Positions 34,801 to 41,738 of a DNA stretch of 64,000 nucleotides are shown in pieces. Made by a program: the position numbers and the translations under genes. The stretch spans positions 1,736,001 through 1,800,000 of the forward strand of contig NZ_LGRV01000003.1 of the NCBI RefSeq assembly GCF_001278945.1. The letters run 5' to 3'. The DNA is from Lysinibacillus contaminans. GTDB lineage: Bacteria > Bacillota > Bacilli > Bacillales_A > Planococcaceae. The notes under the pieces were generated by a model, which was not told the DNA's origin, made no database searches, and was given only the letters and a program-made list of their open reading frames with translations. The number at the start of each line of letters is the position of its first letter. The first letter of the stretch is position 1.

Positions 34801-35821
34801 CTTCATCTGTATTTTCTTCTGGTTGTTCTGGAACTTCTGATGCTTCTTCACACACACGATTAGTTTCCGTAACATCTGTAATATCTAGATAAACAATATA
34901 GTCATGGTCGTATGATATAAATGGAATGTAAACATCAACCCATGCTTGTATTGTCTCCTCATATTGATCGACTACAAATGTGTAAATATCATCACCAGCA
35001 TCGTTTGTCGTTTTTTTAGTAGCTTCTTTTAATTCGCCACCTGATTCAACCTTAAAGTCTTGGTACCACGTTGTATAAGCTTGTGGGACTGTAATATCTA
35101 CTGTATATTGACCATTTTCTTGTTTAACAGTAGCTTCCTTTTGAACATAGGTATTCATCATTGAATCTTTTGTTTGTGACTCGTCTAGAATTTTGATATT
35201 TGCTGAATAGTCAATTGTACAGCTTGTTTCTGCTGGTTGTTCTGGCACTTCTACTTCTGGTACTTCTACTTCCGGTACTTCTACGTCTGGTACTTCTACT
35301 TCCGGTACTTCTACGTCTGGTACTTCTACTTCTGGTACTTCTTCACACACGCGGTTATTTTCCACAACATCTGTAATATCTAGGTAAACAATATAATCAT
35401 GGTCGTAATTTATAAAATCAATATAAACATCAACCCATGCTTTTATTGTTTCCTCATATTGATCGACTACAAATGTGTAAACATCATCACCAGCAGCGTT
35501 TTGTACTATTTTAATAGCATTTTGTAAGTTGCCATCTGATTCAACCTGAAAACCCTGGTACCAAGTTGCATTAGCTTTTGGTACTGTAATATCTACTGTA
35601 TATTGACCATTTTCTTGTTTAACAGTAGCTTCCTTTTTTACATAGGTATTCATCATTGAATCTTTTGTTTGTGACTCGTCTAGAATTTTGATATTTGCTG
35701 AATAGTCAATTGTACAGCTTGCATCGGTATTCTCCGCTGCCTTTACTTCCATTCCAAGGCTTGGTAAAATCGTGCCTAAAATTAGCATAACCATTACTAC
35801 ATATTGTAAAAATTTCTTCAC
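31802..35821 (-). CDS. Giant multi-NEAT, SLH-anchored haem-binding surface protein
   Basis: A 1339-residue exported protein. The GTG start has AGGAGG upstream, and the signal peptide is about residues 1-29. NEAT 1 (about 33-165) and NEAT 2 (200-335) are near duplicates, each with DSMMNTYV and the haem-tyrosine motif YDHDY, joined by a VPEVEVPDVE repeat linker. Two variant NEAT-like domains without the Y-x-x-x-Y motif follow (345-455, 460-580). After a Gly/Asn/Ser linker, NEAT 5 (624-740) and NEAT 6 (760-870) are almost identical and carry SMMNTYV and YHHDY. Two more variant domains (894-1000, 1021-1130) precede three SLH domains (about 1158-1339) that bind pyruvylated cell-wall polymer. It would strip haem and pass it inward. 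It has its own consensus promoter and two Fur boxes. Confidence 0.93.
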   Translation of the reverse strand: MKKFLQYVVMVMLILGTILPSLGMEVKAAENTDASCTIDYSANIKILDESQTKDSMMNTYVKKEATVKQENGQYTVDITVPKANATWYQGFQVESDGNLQNAIKIVQNAAGDDVYTFVVDQYEETIKAWVDVYIDFINYDHDYIVYLDITDVVENNRVCEEVPEVEVPDVEVPEVEVPDVEVPEVEVPEVEVPEQPAETSCTIDYSANIKILDESQTKDSMMNTYVQKEATVKQENGQYTVDITVPQAYTTWYQDFKVESGGELKEATKKTTNDAGDDIYTFVVDQYEETIQAWVDVYIPFISYDHDYIVYLDITDVTETNRVCEEASEVPEQPEENTDEVITENVPFTFLTDNKSYDTYFKSYINYANLATVGEEKYAYIKLTGHTYAFTTLKVGNENGEDVKIVSSEGEGNSLVRVIKIKLDADLKATVIMSGEKYAATPFTFDFAPVEETVVNSPEHFNTNNQVIEFGLTPVNVGAPAHTVIASRLGQAYATKTADNKIAVTMNLVVNDSMKGFAVQQGNVTVAEWTAGSARSVITAKNVITFTVDSFENLAFKLTTERNGIASTMSTTVAKVLLTGEIAKQEENGSEGNTNGSESGSGENNNNSNTDGNNNSNTENTEQSTNGLHSVNISFLNESGTGISMMNTYVNSQAYVVKNGSSYQVQLTLKNSSWITGFTVNGATPRTISDKNDVRVVQFTVPSLAALQNAWVKVDIADINYHHDYNILLKFDEASLSKISDSTTFPSADGSTNGGSTPSTNGLHSVNISFLNESGTGISMMNTYVNSQAYVVKNGSSYQVQLTLKNSSWITGFTVNVATPSVISDKNDVRVVQFTVSSLAALQNAWVKVDIADLNYHHDYNILLKFDEASLSKISDSTTFPSNDGSNNNGTNIEGVTGNFNQEGIVRFAFAQNAKEIAVFLQKAKTVFEGNKYKVTLSLNIVNKLQGFIVKQNGKEIAKWSNNVASLVPVANGKTATLSFEVDTLDNLVFEAVTTDKTISTNVTATTTNVTTTTTNEKNSRQSITYKMQADPNGQMAEFITNYLAPYFTKAELVTIDGKRYIEMTLIGKAYGFATLAYIDGNGKQQNIEIISSKGEKMDQVRVVRLPLVQDSNGVTKIFVDSGDLGYGAYTLFFTFDVPVLEEETNKPTSPTKPSIIDNPFTDIDNIFSKDEILVLYAAGITTGTTATTFSPNKNITRAQFAVMIARALNIKANKETAFTDVKGKWYENEVQALAEVGIVTGVNAKTFNPTANITRQQAAAMIVRMLEYKGYKVTVDENALSYKDASKVFDYAKQAVSELQALDIMTGSNGYLNPQNNLTRAQMAKILKRSLELVDLID

Positions 35822-35921
35822 TGCCTTACCTCCTGAGTTTTTTCTTATCTTGACCTAACCTGTACGTACCTCCTTCCTTTATGTATTAAACAATCATACT
35901 AGTACTGCACCAAACTAGAAT

Positions 35922-35940
35922 GATTATGATTCTCATTATC
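35922..35940. promoter_or_regulatory. Second Fur box in the NEAT-SLH leader
   Basis: GATTATGATTCTCATTATC, 16 of 19 consensus positions. It is about 100 bp before the start codon and inside the transcribed leader of the upstream promoter; it may serve a second promoter or looping. Confidence 0.75.
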
Positions 35941-36010
35941 AATTAAAAAATAAAAGATAAAACATCTATTACTTACATGGATGTTCCAAAGTATAGCTCC
36001 CTCTTTAATT

Positions 36011-36061
36011 GATTATGATTCTCATTCTCATTTATTATAACCTACGCACTTTAATTGTCAA
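36011..36061 (-). promoter_or_regulatory. Promoter and Fur box of the NEAT-SLH gene
   Basis: Minus-strand TTGACA (36056-36061), a 16-bp spacer and TATAAT (36034-36039), both perfect consensus hexamers. The Fur box GATTATGATTCTCATTCTC (36011-36029) follows immediately. The leader is about 205 nt. The 450-bp gap 35822-36269 holds nothing else that I can see. Confidence 0.85.
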
Positions 36062-36269
36062 TAAAGACAAAATTTTATAATGTGAAAAAAGAGCTTTAGT
36101 AAAGAATATTCCCTTCTAAAGTTCTTTTAATTTTATTTTCTTTTTAATGTCAATAATCTCAAACAAAAGTATGGACATCGAAAAGTCACTAAATGTGTAT
36201 ATATACTATTAGTAGTTTAGCTCAAATAAATTCAAGGTATCCCCCCTACTATTTCCATACGTCATATCT

Positions 36270-37040
36270 CTAAATACTTACTGGAACCATATACGTACCA
36301 GCACTTTCATGCGTTTCAATGATGACCTCTACACCATACACTTCTTTCACACGGTCCACTGTTACTGTTTCTATCGGTGAGCCTTCACATAATATTTTAC
36401 CGTCTTTCATCAAAATGATATGATCACTATATTTGATTGCTTGATTAATATCGTGCAACACCATGACAATAGTCAAAGAGTTTTCTTCGTTTAATTTCTT
36501 CACTAGCTCCAACAGTTCAATTTGATAAAAAATGTCTAAATATGTTGTAGGCTCATCTAGACAAAGGATGGACGATTTTTGTGCAAGTGCCATGGCAATC
36601 CAAACACGCTGACGTTCACCACCCGATAATGCCTCCAATTTACATGTGCGTTTTTGCATTAAATTCGTAGCTGTAAGTGCCCAATTTACTGCCTCCTCAT
36701 CTTCTTCAGCATTTTTTTTCATCAATTGTTGATGTGGTACTCGTCCATAAGCAACTAGTTTTTCAATCGTGATATCTTGAGGCACCGTATTTTGTTGATA
36801 TACAATGGCCAGTTTTTTCGCAAATTCCTTCGCCTTGTATGCCATGATATCCTTCTGTTCTAACGTTACTGACCCTTGTTGTGGCGCATTATTACGTGAA
36901 ATAACACTTAGTAATGTAGATTTACCACAACCATTCGGGCCAATAATCGTCGTGATTTTCCCCTTTTCAAGACTTGTCGTAACCCCATCTAAATGATTTT
37001 TCTTTTGATCATAAGACAGTTCAATTTGAGAAACCTTCAA
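36270..37040 (-). CDS. Haem/siderophore ABC transporter ATP-binding protein (second system)
   Basis: About 256 residues from the TTG at 37040, 6 nt after AGAGAGGTG; a GTG three codons earlier overlaps that site. Walker A is GPNGCGKST, the signature LSGGERQRVWIA, and Walker B LCLDEPTTYLD, with the H-loop MVLHDINQAI. It is a paralog of the ATPase at 27962-28750 and last gene of the IsdC-SBP-permease-ATPase unit, 15 bp after the permease. It energises the second importer. Confidence 0.92.
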   Translation of the reverse strand: MKVSQIELSYDQKKNHLDGVTTSLEKGKITTIIGPNGCGKSTLLSVISRNNAPQQGSVTLEQKDIMAYKAKEFAKKLAIVYQQNTVPQDITIEKLVAYGRVPHQQLMKKNAEEDEEAVNWALTATNLMQKRTCKLEALSGGERQRVWIAMALAQKSSILCLDEPTTYLDIFYQIELLELVKKLNEENSLTIVMVLHDINQAIKYSDHIILMKDGKILCEGSPIETVTVDRVKEVYGVEVIIETHESAGTYMVPVSI

Positions 37041-37055
37041 TGCACTCACCTCTCT

Positions 37056-38024
37056 TTATTTATCTTTTCGAATTAAGAAGATTAAGAACGGCCCACCAAT
37101 TATAGCCATTATTGTCGACGCTGGAATTTCTAACGGTGAAACTAATATTCTGCCTAACGTATCTGCAGTCAAAATCAGCAAGGCGCCTGCTAATGCTGTA
37201 AATGGAATCAACCATTTATGATCAGAACCTACTAACCTTCTTGAAATATGCGGAATTAATAACCCGACAAATGCAATAACCCCTGCTGTAGCAGTTGAAA
37301 TAGCAGCAAGTAATACCGCTATTGCAGCAATAATCAGTCGTGCACGTGTTACGTTAAAGCCTAAACTCTTTGCCGTTTTGTCTTGCAAAGTCAATAAATT
37401 ACACCAGGAAGCTACTATTAGAGAAGCTAGTAAACCAATCACACCGTAAAATGATATTAAACGTACATCACTCCAAGTACGCATCGACAAATTAGAACCC
37501 CCTACACCACCAACCATTACATTCATATAACTACATAACGTAACAAATGCTTCCGTTAGACCCGTAAACATTGCATTAATAGCAATACCTACTAAAATAA
37601 TTTTCAAAGGATTTAAGCCTGACTTCCATGACAACATAAATACTAAAAAACAAGCAATTGCTCCTCCAAAAAAAGCTAATAATGGTGTAAAGAAAAACAT
37701 CATTGGAAATAATGTAATGACAAATAATTGTACAAACGATGCCCCTGCTGAAATACCAATTACACCCGCATCAGCTAATGGATTACGCATAACTGCCTGT
37801 AATAATACGCCGGCAACTGATAATGCTGCCCCAGCAAACAAAGCGACAATAATCCGTGGGAACCGTAAATCTTTAATAACTGAGTAATTTTGATTATCTT
37901 CACCAAAAAAAGCTCTAATAAATTCCATCATCCCCATTTTGACGGATCCTGTAATTGCAGAATATATAATAACCACTAAAAGTAATATGCTTACAACTAA
38001 AAAACTACTTACTTTTTTATTCAT
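37056..38024 (-). CDS. FecCD-family haem/siderophore permease (second system, IsdF-like)
   Basis: A 322-residue protein with about ten membrane segments and family motifs LRFPRIIVALFAGAALSVAG, then MRNPLADAGVIGISAGASF, and GVIAFVGLLIPHISRRLVGS as the ATPase-coupling loop. The ATG follows AGAGGACTC. It is 21 bp after the binding-protein gene. Position in an IsdC-headed operon supports haem import, equivalent to IsdF. Confidence 0.92.
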   Translation of the reverse strand: MNKKVSSFLVVSILLLVVIIYSAITGSVKMGMMEFIRAFFGEDNQNYSVIKDLRFPRIIVALFAGAALSVAGVLLQAVMRNPLADAGVIGISAGASFVQLFVITLFPMMFFFTPLLAFFGGAIACFLVFMLSWKSGLNPLKIILVGIAINAMFTGLTEAFVTLCSYMNVMVGGVGGSNLSMRTWSDVRLISFYGVIGLLASLIVASWCNLLTLQDKTAKSLGFNVTRARLIIAAIAVLLAAISTATAGVIAFVGLLIPHISRRLVGSDHKWLIPFTALAGALLILTADTLGRILVSPLEIPASTIMAIIGGPFLIFLIRKDK

Positions 38025-38045
38025 CTGAGTCCTCTACATTTCTCA

Positions 38046-38975
38046 TTATGGATACATAATGTTAATAAGTTCTTCTAGTGCTTGAGGAACAGCAAGCGTT
38101 GCTGTTGTTCCAAATAGTGGTTCCTCCACATCATACACACGTTTATTTTTCACTGCGTCAAAATGCTTCCAAATATCATTTGTAACAAATTCCTCATCAA
38201 ACATTTCCACAACTTGTTCGGGCATACCATGTGACAAACGAATAATAATATCTGGATTGCTTTGTTGTAAAAATTCCGTATTAGACGGTAAATACTCAGG
38301 CTCTTGACCGATCATCACATTTTGACCTCCAGCCATTCTCACTAAGTCTCCAATATATGAATTTTCTGTTGCCACCAAATAGCTACCTGGAATACCTAGT
38401 AAAATTAAAACTTTTGGTGATTCATGCGATTCTGCTTTCAATCGGATGGCTGAAATCTTTCCTTCAAGCTCCGACACTAGCTTAGTTGCCTCCGTAGTAC
38501 GATCGTATTTATCACCTATCTCTAAAATGGCAGCTTTCATATTATCAATACTTTGTAAATTCACAAATGAAGCATTGATACCAACTTCCTCGAATGTCTT
38601 TTTCAAATCTGCCTCCAATGTTGTCACTGATAAAACCTCTGTTGGATTCAGAGATTTTACAATCTCCATATCCGGAGACATTGGATTACCGATTTCAGGT
38701 AATTTTTTGTATCGTTCTGGTAAATCATATCCAGTTGTAGGAATAGCAATAGCATCTAAATTCAGTGCATCTAAAATTTGAGTAACTGCAACTGTCGTTG
38801 GAATTATTCGATTTTCATCTTGAACTGCTGTATTGCTTTCATTATTTTTTTCTTCTGCCTTATTTTCATTTTCCCTAATTGAATTACTGCATGCTGAAAG
38901 AATGATAATAAGACTACATAGCCCTACTATCTGTAACAATCTATTAAATATTTTCGTATCTTTTATCTTCTTAAT
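38046..38975 (-). CDS. Haem-binding lipoprotein (IsdE-like), probable AUU start
   Basis: A substrate-binding protein of about 309 residues. The lipobox is LSAC in LLQIVGLCSLIIILSACSN. A TTG at 38937-38939 would cut off the basic part of the signal peptide and has no ribosome site. Upstream in frame, AAGGAG is followed 9 nt later by ATT at 38973-38975, then codons for KKIKDTKIFNRL, a normal signal-peptide head. A TGA three codons further up rules out a longer frame. I therefore propose AUU initiation. The body shows VAVTQILDALNLDAIAIPTT, then VLILLGIPGSYLVATENSYI and GDLVRMAGGQNV. It works with the permease and ATPase that follow. Confidence 0.85.
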   Translation of the reverse strand: MKKIKDTKIFNRLLQIVGLCSLIIILSACSNSIRENENKAEEKNNESNTAVQDENRIIPTTVAVTQILDALNLDAIAIPTTGYDLPERYKKLPEIGNPMSPDMEIVKSLNPTEVLSVTTLEADLKKTFEEVGINASFVNLQSIDNMKAAILEIGDKYDRTTEATKLVSELEGKISAIRLKAESHESPKVLILLGIPGSYLVATENSYIGDLVRMAGGQNVMIGQEPEYLPSNTEFLQQSNPDIIIRLSHGMPEQVVEMFDEEFVTNDIWKHFDAVKNKRVYDVEEPLFGTTATLAVPQALEELINIMYP

Positions 38976-39047
38976 GTCTGCTCACTCCTTTTAAAAAACA
39001 CCCTGCTCCTACCTAAGTTAAGTAGATGTGGGTGCTTCCGAAATATT

Positions 39048-39701
39048 TTAAATGATTTCTTCTTCCTTCATGCGTTTTTTAAAATTAAATAATATAAATC
39101 CACTAACACAGAATAATAAAAGTATAACAAGTGGAAAAGTATCATTTGTTTGAGGATTTGATACCTTTTCTTTAACTGACGAAGTATTTGTTTCACCAGT
39201 ATTATCTGTTTCTATATCCGTGTTACTATCATTCTTTACTGTTGGAGCTACAACTGCACTACCATCTTCATTTTTCAATGACGCCGCATCCCATACAAAA
39301 TCTACTGTGTATTCATGATGATAATTTAAGTCATCAATATCCACCTTCATAGTAACAGCAGTCGGTGATGTATATGTAGGAAGTGCAAATTGGACGATAC
39401 GTGTATCCTCTGCCTTATTTTCACTAATAACTTTATTACCACCTGTGCTAGATTCAAATTTCGTCATCCACGAACTATTTTTCAGCTTCAGCTGTATTAC
39501 CGAAGAGCCATTTTTAACAATAATTGTCCCAGGTTTCAAAAAATAATCATTTGCCATTGAAGCAGATGAAGAATCTGGTTTATTCACTTGATAATTGATT
39601 GTGTACTTTCCATCTGCAAGTGCAGCAGAAGCGTTTAAATTTGGTGTAACTAAAATTGATAATAATGCTACTAACATTGAAACTAAAAATAACTTTTTGA
39701 T
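39048..39701 (-). CDS. isdC: IsdC-like NEAT protein with NPQTN (sortase B) signal, probable AUC start
   Basis: About 217 residues. A signal peptide is followed by one NEAT domain (about residues 30-155) with SASMANDYF and the haem-tyrosine motif NYHHEY. Then come a polar linker and a C-terminal sorting signal NPQTN, a hydrophobic span (FPLVILLLFCVSGFILF) and a basic tail. NPQTN is the signal used by sortase B for IsdC. The first in-frame ATG (39675-39677) lacks a ribosome site. Upstream, AAAGGGGG is followed 7 nt later by ATC (39699-39701) and codons for KKLFLVSML, a normal signal-peptide start, so AUC initiation is likely. It heads the second haem operon behind a Fur-controlled promoter. Confidence 0.87.
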   Translation of the reverse strand: MKKLFLVSMLVALLSILVTPNLNASAALADGKYTINYQVNKPDSSSASMANDYFLKPGTIIVKNGSSVIQLKLKNSSWMTKFESSTGGNKVISENKAEDTRIVQFALPTYTSPTAVTMKVDIDDLNYHHEYTVDFVWDAASLKNEDGSAVVAPTVKNDSNTDIETDNTGETNTSSVKEKVSNPQTNDTFPLVILLLFCVSGFILFNFKKRMKEEEII

Positions 39702-39745
39702 AGTAGAACCCCCTTTTAATTGATAAACATTCTCAACACTTTATA

Positions 39746-39781
39746 AATAAAAAGGGATATTAGTATATATCCCTTTTTATT
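39746..39781 (-). terminator. Intrinsic-terminator hairpin inside the isdC leader
   Basis: A perfect 15-bp stem, AATAAAAAGGGATAT with ATATCCCTTTTTATT, and a 6-nt loop. It lies between the isdC promoter and its ribosome site, so transcripts must read through it. Followed on the minus strand by a U-rich stretch. There is no gene upstream on this strand that it could plainly terminate. Confidence 0.75.
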
Positions 39782-39799
39782 CTGCGTGTTCGATGTATT

Positions 39800-39818
39800 G
39801 ATATTGATAATCATTATC
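39800..39818. promoter_or_regulatory. Fur box of the isdC operon
   Basis: GATATTGATAATCATTATC, 17 of 19 consensus positions, set within a wider inverted repeat with GATGTATTGATA and TATCAATACATC arms. Confidence 0.88.
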
Positions 39819-39829
39819 AATACATCTAA

Positions 39830-39858
39830 ATGATAGTATGTATAAATTAATTTGTCAA
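39830..39858 (-). promoter_or_regulatory. SigA promoter of the isdC operon
   Basis: Minus-strand TTGACA (39853-39858), a 17-bp spacer and TATCAT (39830-39835), directly upstream of the Fur box. Confidence 0.82.
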
Positions 39859-40200
39859 TACTAATATAAAATACATTATTTTTCCTAAACAAAACCGTCT
39901 CCCTCTTAAAGGTCTTTTTCTATAAAAAATTCAATTTATAAGTAGGATTGAAAAAAAGTATAGAATAAATTTAACTGATTAACACCTTAATATATATGGT
40001 TCTTTAAGTTAACTAGATAAGAAGCAATAATAATAACATATTGTACATAAAGGCTCTTTCACATGTAGTAGCGCAATGGTAAAAGCCAAGCCTCAGCATG
40101 TTTTGAGAGATTGTCTATATTATTAAAACAAAATAAAATGAATAGGTTTTAAATTATATGATCTTGTTTCTTTATCCGATGTAAATGAGACAAAGCATCT
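39859..40200. other. A/T-rich intergenic region
   Basis: 342 bp between the isdC promoter and the MATE remnant. I see no ORF, RNA gene or strong hairpin. Confidence 0.6.
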
Positions 40201-40833
40201 TCAATCTAAGACTATCACTCTATAAAAGTACGTTTTAGTTTTCCTGTATACATCCCTAAGAAAACAGAACGGCCTAGAGAAAATAAAGTAAATGCTAACC
40301 ATAATAAACAACCATGTTGCGATTAAAAATATGAGCAGTGCGTACACTAAAGAATTGCGAATCGGTGCAAAATCCGTTGCCCCTGTAAACACACCATTTA
40401 AAATTAAACCCCAAAAGCCCACTAACGGATAAATGGCAATCCAAATACTATAATCGATTGCCAGCGCCAATACCTCATCAATATTCGTGAAATATTGTAA
40501 GAGTTTTTCATCAAACAATACGAAGAACAATCCGAGTCCGATGGAGATACCTAAATTCCAATGAAAAGAGAGCTTCATCGTTTGTTGATATAACGCCAAA
40601 TCTTTTTTCCCTTTAGCGTTGCCAATTAAAATACTAGATGCATTCGCTAATCCATCAAAAATATAGGCAAAAATCAGATGCATTTGAAATAGAATTGTGT
40701 TTGCTGCTAAAACCGATACGCCTAACTTTGAGCTTAAGGAAGTGAATAATGTAAAAGTCGTTACTAAACAGATTGTACGAATGAAGAAATCACGATTCAT
40801 ACTAAACATTTTTTTCATAATATTTGCATCCAA
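40201..40833 (-). pseudogene. Truncated MATE family efflux pump
   Basis: Only the C-terminal half of a MATE/DinF-type pump is present: six membrane segments starting at RTICLVTTFTLFTSLSSKLG and including AANTILFQMHLIFAYIFDGL and NGVFTGATDF. The first six segments are missing. The 3' end is frameshifted. The last 27 codons read an alien tail, while the neighbouring frame gives GRSVFLGMYTGKLKRTFIE and a stop, the expected family end. Both lesions indicate a dead gene. Confidence 0.82.
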
Positions 40834-40968
40834 CCTCGTAAAAGGAGAAAACTCTGTTTTTATTTACGATCTTATGGAGCAACAATCTTTGAGAACACAC
40901 CCTATGTTAATAATATGAATTTCACTAATAGATTTACAAAAACAGAAATTATATATATAATTTTAAAA

Positions 40969-40982
40969 ACTGACTATTCAGT
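40969..40982. promoter_or_regulatory. TetR operator upstream of its own gene
   Basis: ACTGACTATTCAGT: perfect ACTGA/TCAGT arms, 45 bp before the TetR start. It differs from the element at 41686-41699 only in the central bases. Confidence 0.75.
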
Positions 40983-41027
40983 TAGTTTTTTCTAAAAAGC
41001 TTCAGTTCACAGTAAAGAGGGATTAAA

Positions 41028-41660
41028 ATGAGCGGAACACACACAGAAGAATACATCGTAGCGACTTCAGTAAAAAATCCGAAACGGGTTGAGGAGAGAA
41101 GAGCTGAAATCATCAATGCAGCCGTTATGATTTTTTCAGAGAAAGGCTATCATGCAACAACAACAAAGGAAATAGCGGAAGCATCAGGAATGAATGTTGG
41201 GACCATGTTTCAATATGTAAAAACTAAACAAGATATTTTGTATCTGGTGTGCTGCCATATTCATTCATTAATTGAAGAAGCTTTATATGCCGTTACATCA
41301 GAGAACTCTACTCCTATGAAAGCGATCGAGAAAGATATTACTGCTCTTTTCGAGATTGTGGATCAAGTTTCAGATAATGTTGTCTTAATGTATCAAGAAA
41401 CAGCATCCTTAGATAAAGAGGCAAGAAGGTCGTTCCTTCAAAGAGAACAAAGGCTTTGCAATCATCTCGAGAAACAAATTCAAAGGGGAATCAATTCAGG
41501 CGTTTTTAAGGTTTCACAGGAATCAGTACCTCTAATAGCAGAAGATATTCTCGTCCAATCGCAAATGTGGGCCTTCAGAAGATGGTCCTTATCCAAAAAA
41601 TTCACCCTAGAACAATATATAGCGACAAGAATTGACCTATTAGAAACTCTTTTTACCTAA
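41028..41660 (+). CDS. TetR family transcriptional regulator
   Basis: A 210-residue protein. The N-terminal HTH reads RRAEIINAAVMIFSEKGYHATTTKEIAEASGMNVGTMFQYVKTKQDILYLVC. The C-terminal ligand domain (AVTSENSTPMKAIEKDITALFEIVDQVSDNV...) resembles fatty-acid or acyl-CoA sensing TetR proteins of the FadR type, which is only a resemblance. The start follows AAAGAGGG. The 4-hydroxyphenylacetate-hydroxylase-like gene begins 78 bp downstream on the same strand. A perfect 14-bp palindrome lies in that gap and a matching one lies before this gene, so it probably represses both. Confidence 0.9.
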   Translation: MSGTHTEEYIVATSVKNPKRVEERRAEIINAAVMIFSEKGYHATTTKEIAEASGMNVGTMFQYVKTKQDILYLVCCHIHSLIEEALYAVTSENSTPMKAIEKDITALFEIVDQVSDNVVLMYQETASLDKEARRSFLQREQRLCNHLEKQIQRGINSGVFKVSQESVPLIAEDILVQSQMWAFRRWSLSKKFTLEQYIATRIDLLETLFT

Positions 41661-41685
41661 AGGGTTCTTTTACAACCAAAAACCG

Positions 41686-41699
41686 ACTGACTAGTCAGT
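41686..41699. promoter_or_regulatory. TetR operator upstream of the hydroxylase-like gene
   Basis: ACTGACTAGTCAGT, a perfect 14-bp palindrome 40 bp before the start codon at 41739. Confidence 0.78.
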
Positions 41700-41738
41700 T
41701 TTTAATTCTTCAATATAATTGAGAGGAGCAATTTAAAG

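Noticed and set aside
40060-40130. tRNA-like string (GTAGCGCAATGGTAAAAGCC)
   Set aside because: No acceptor stem, no T-loop motif and no cloverleaf can be drawn.
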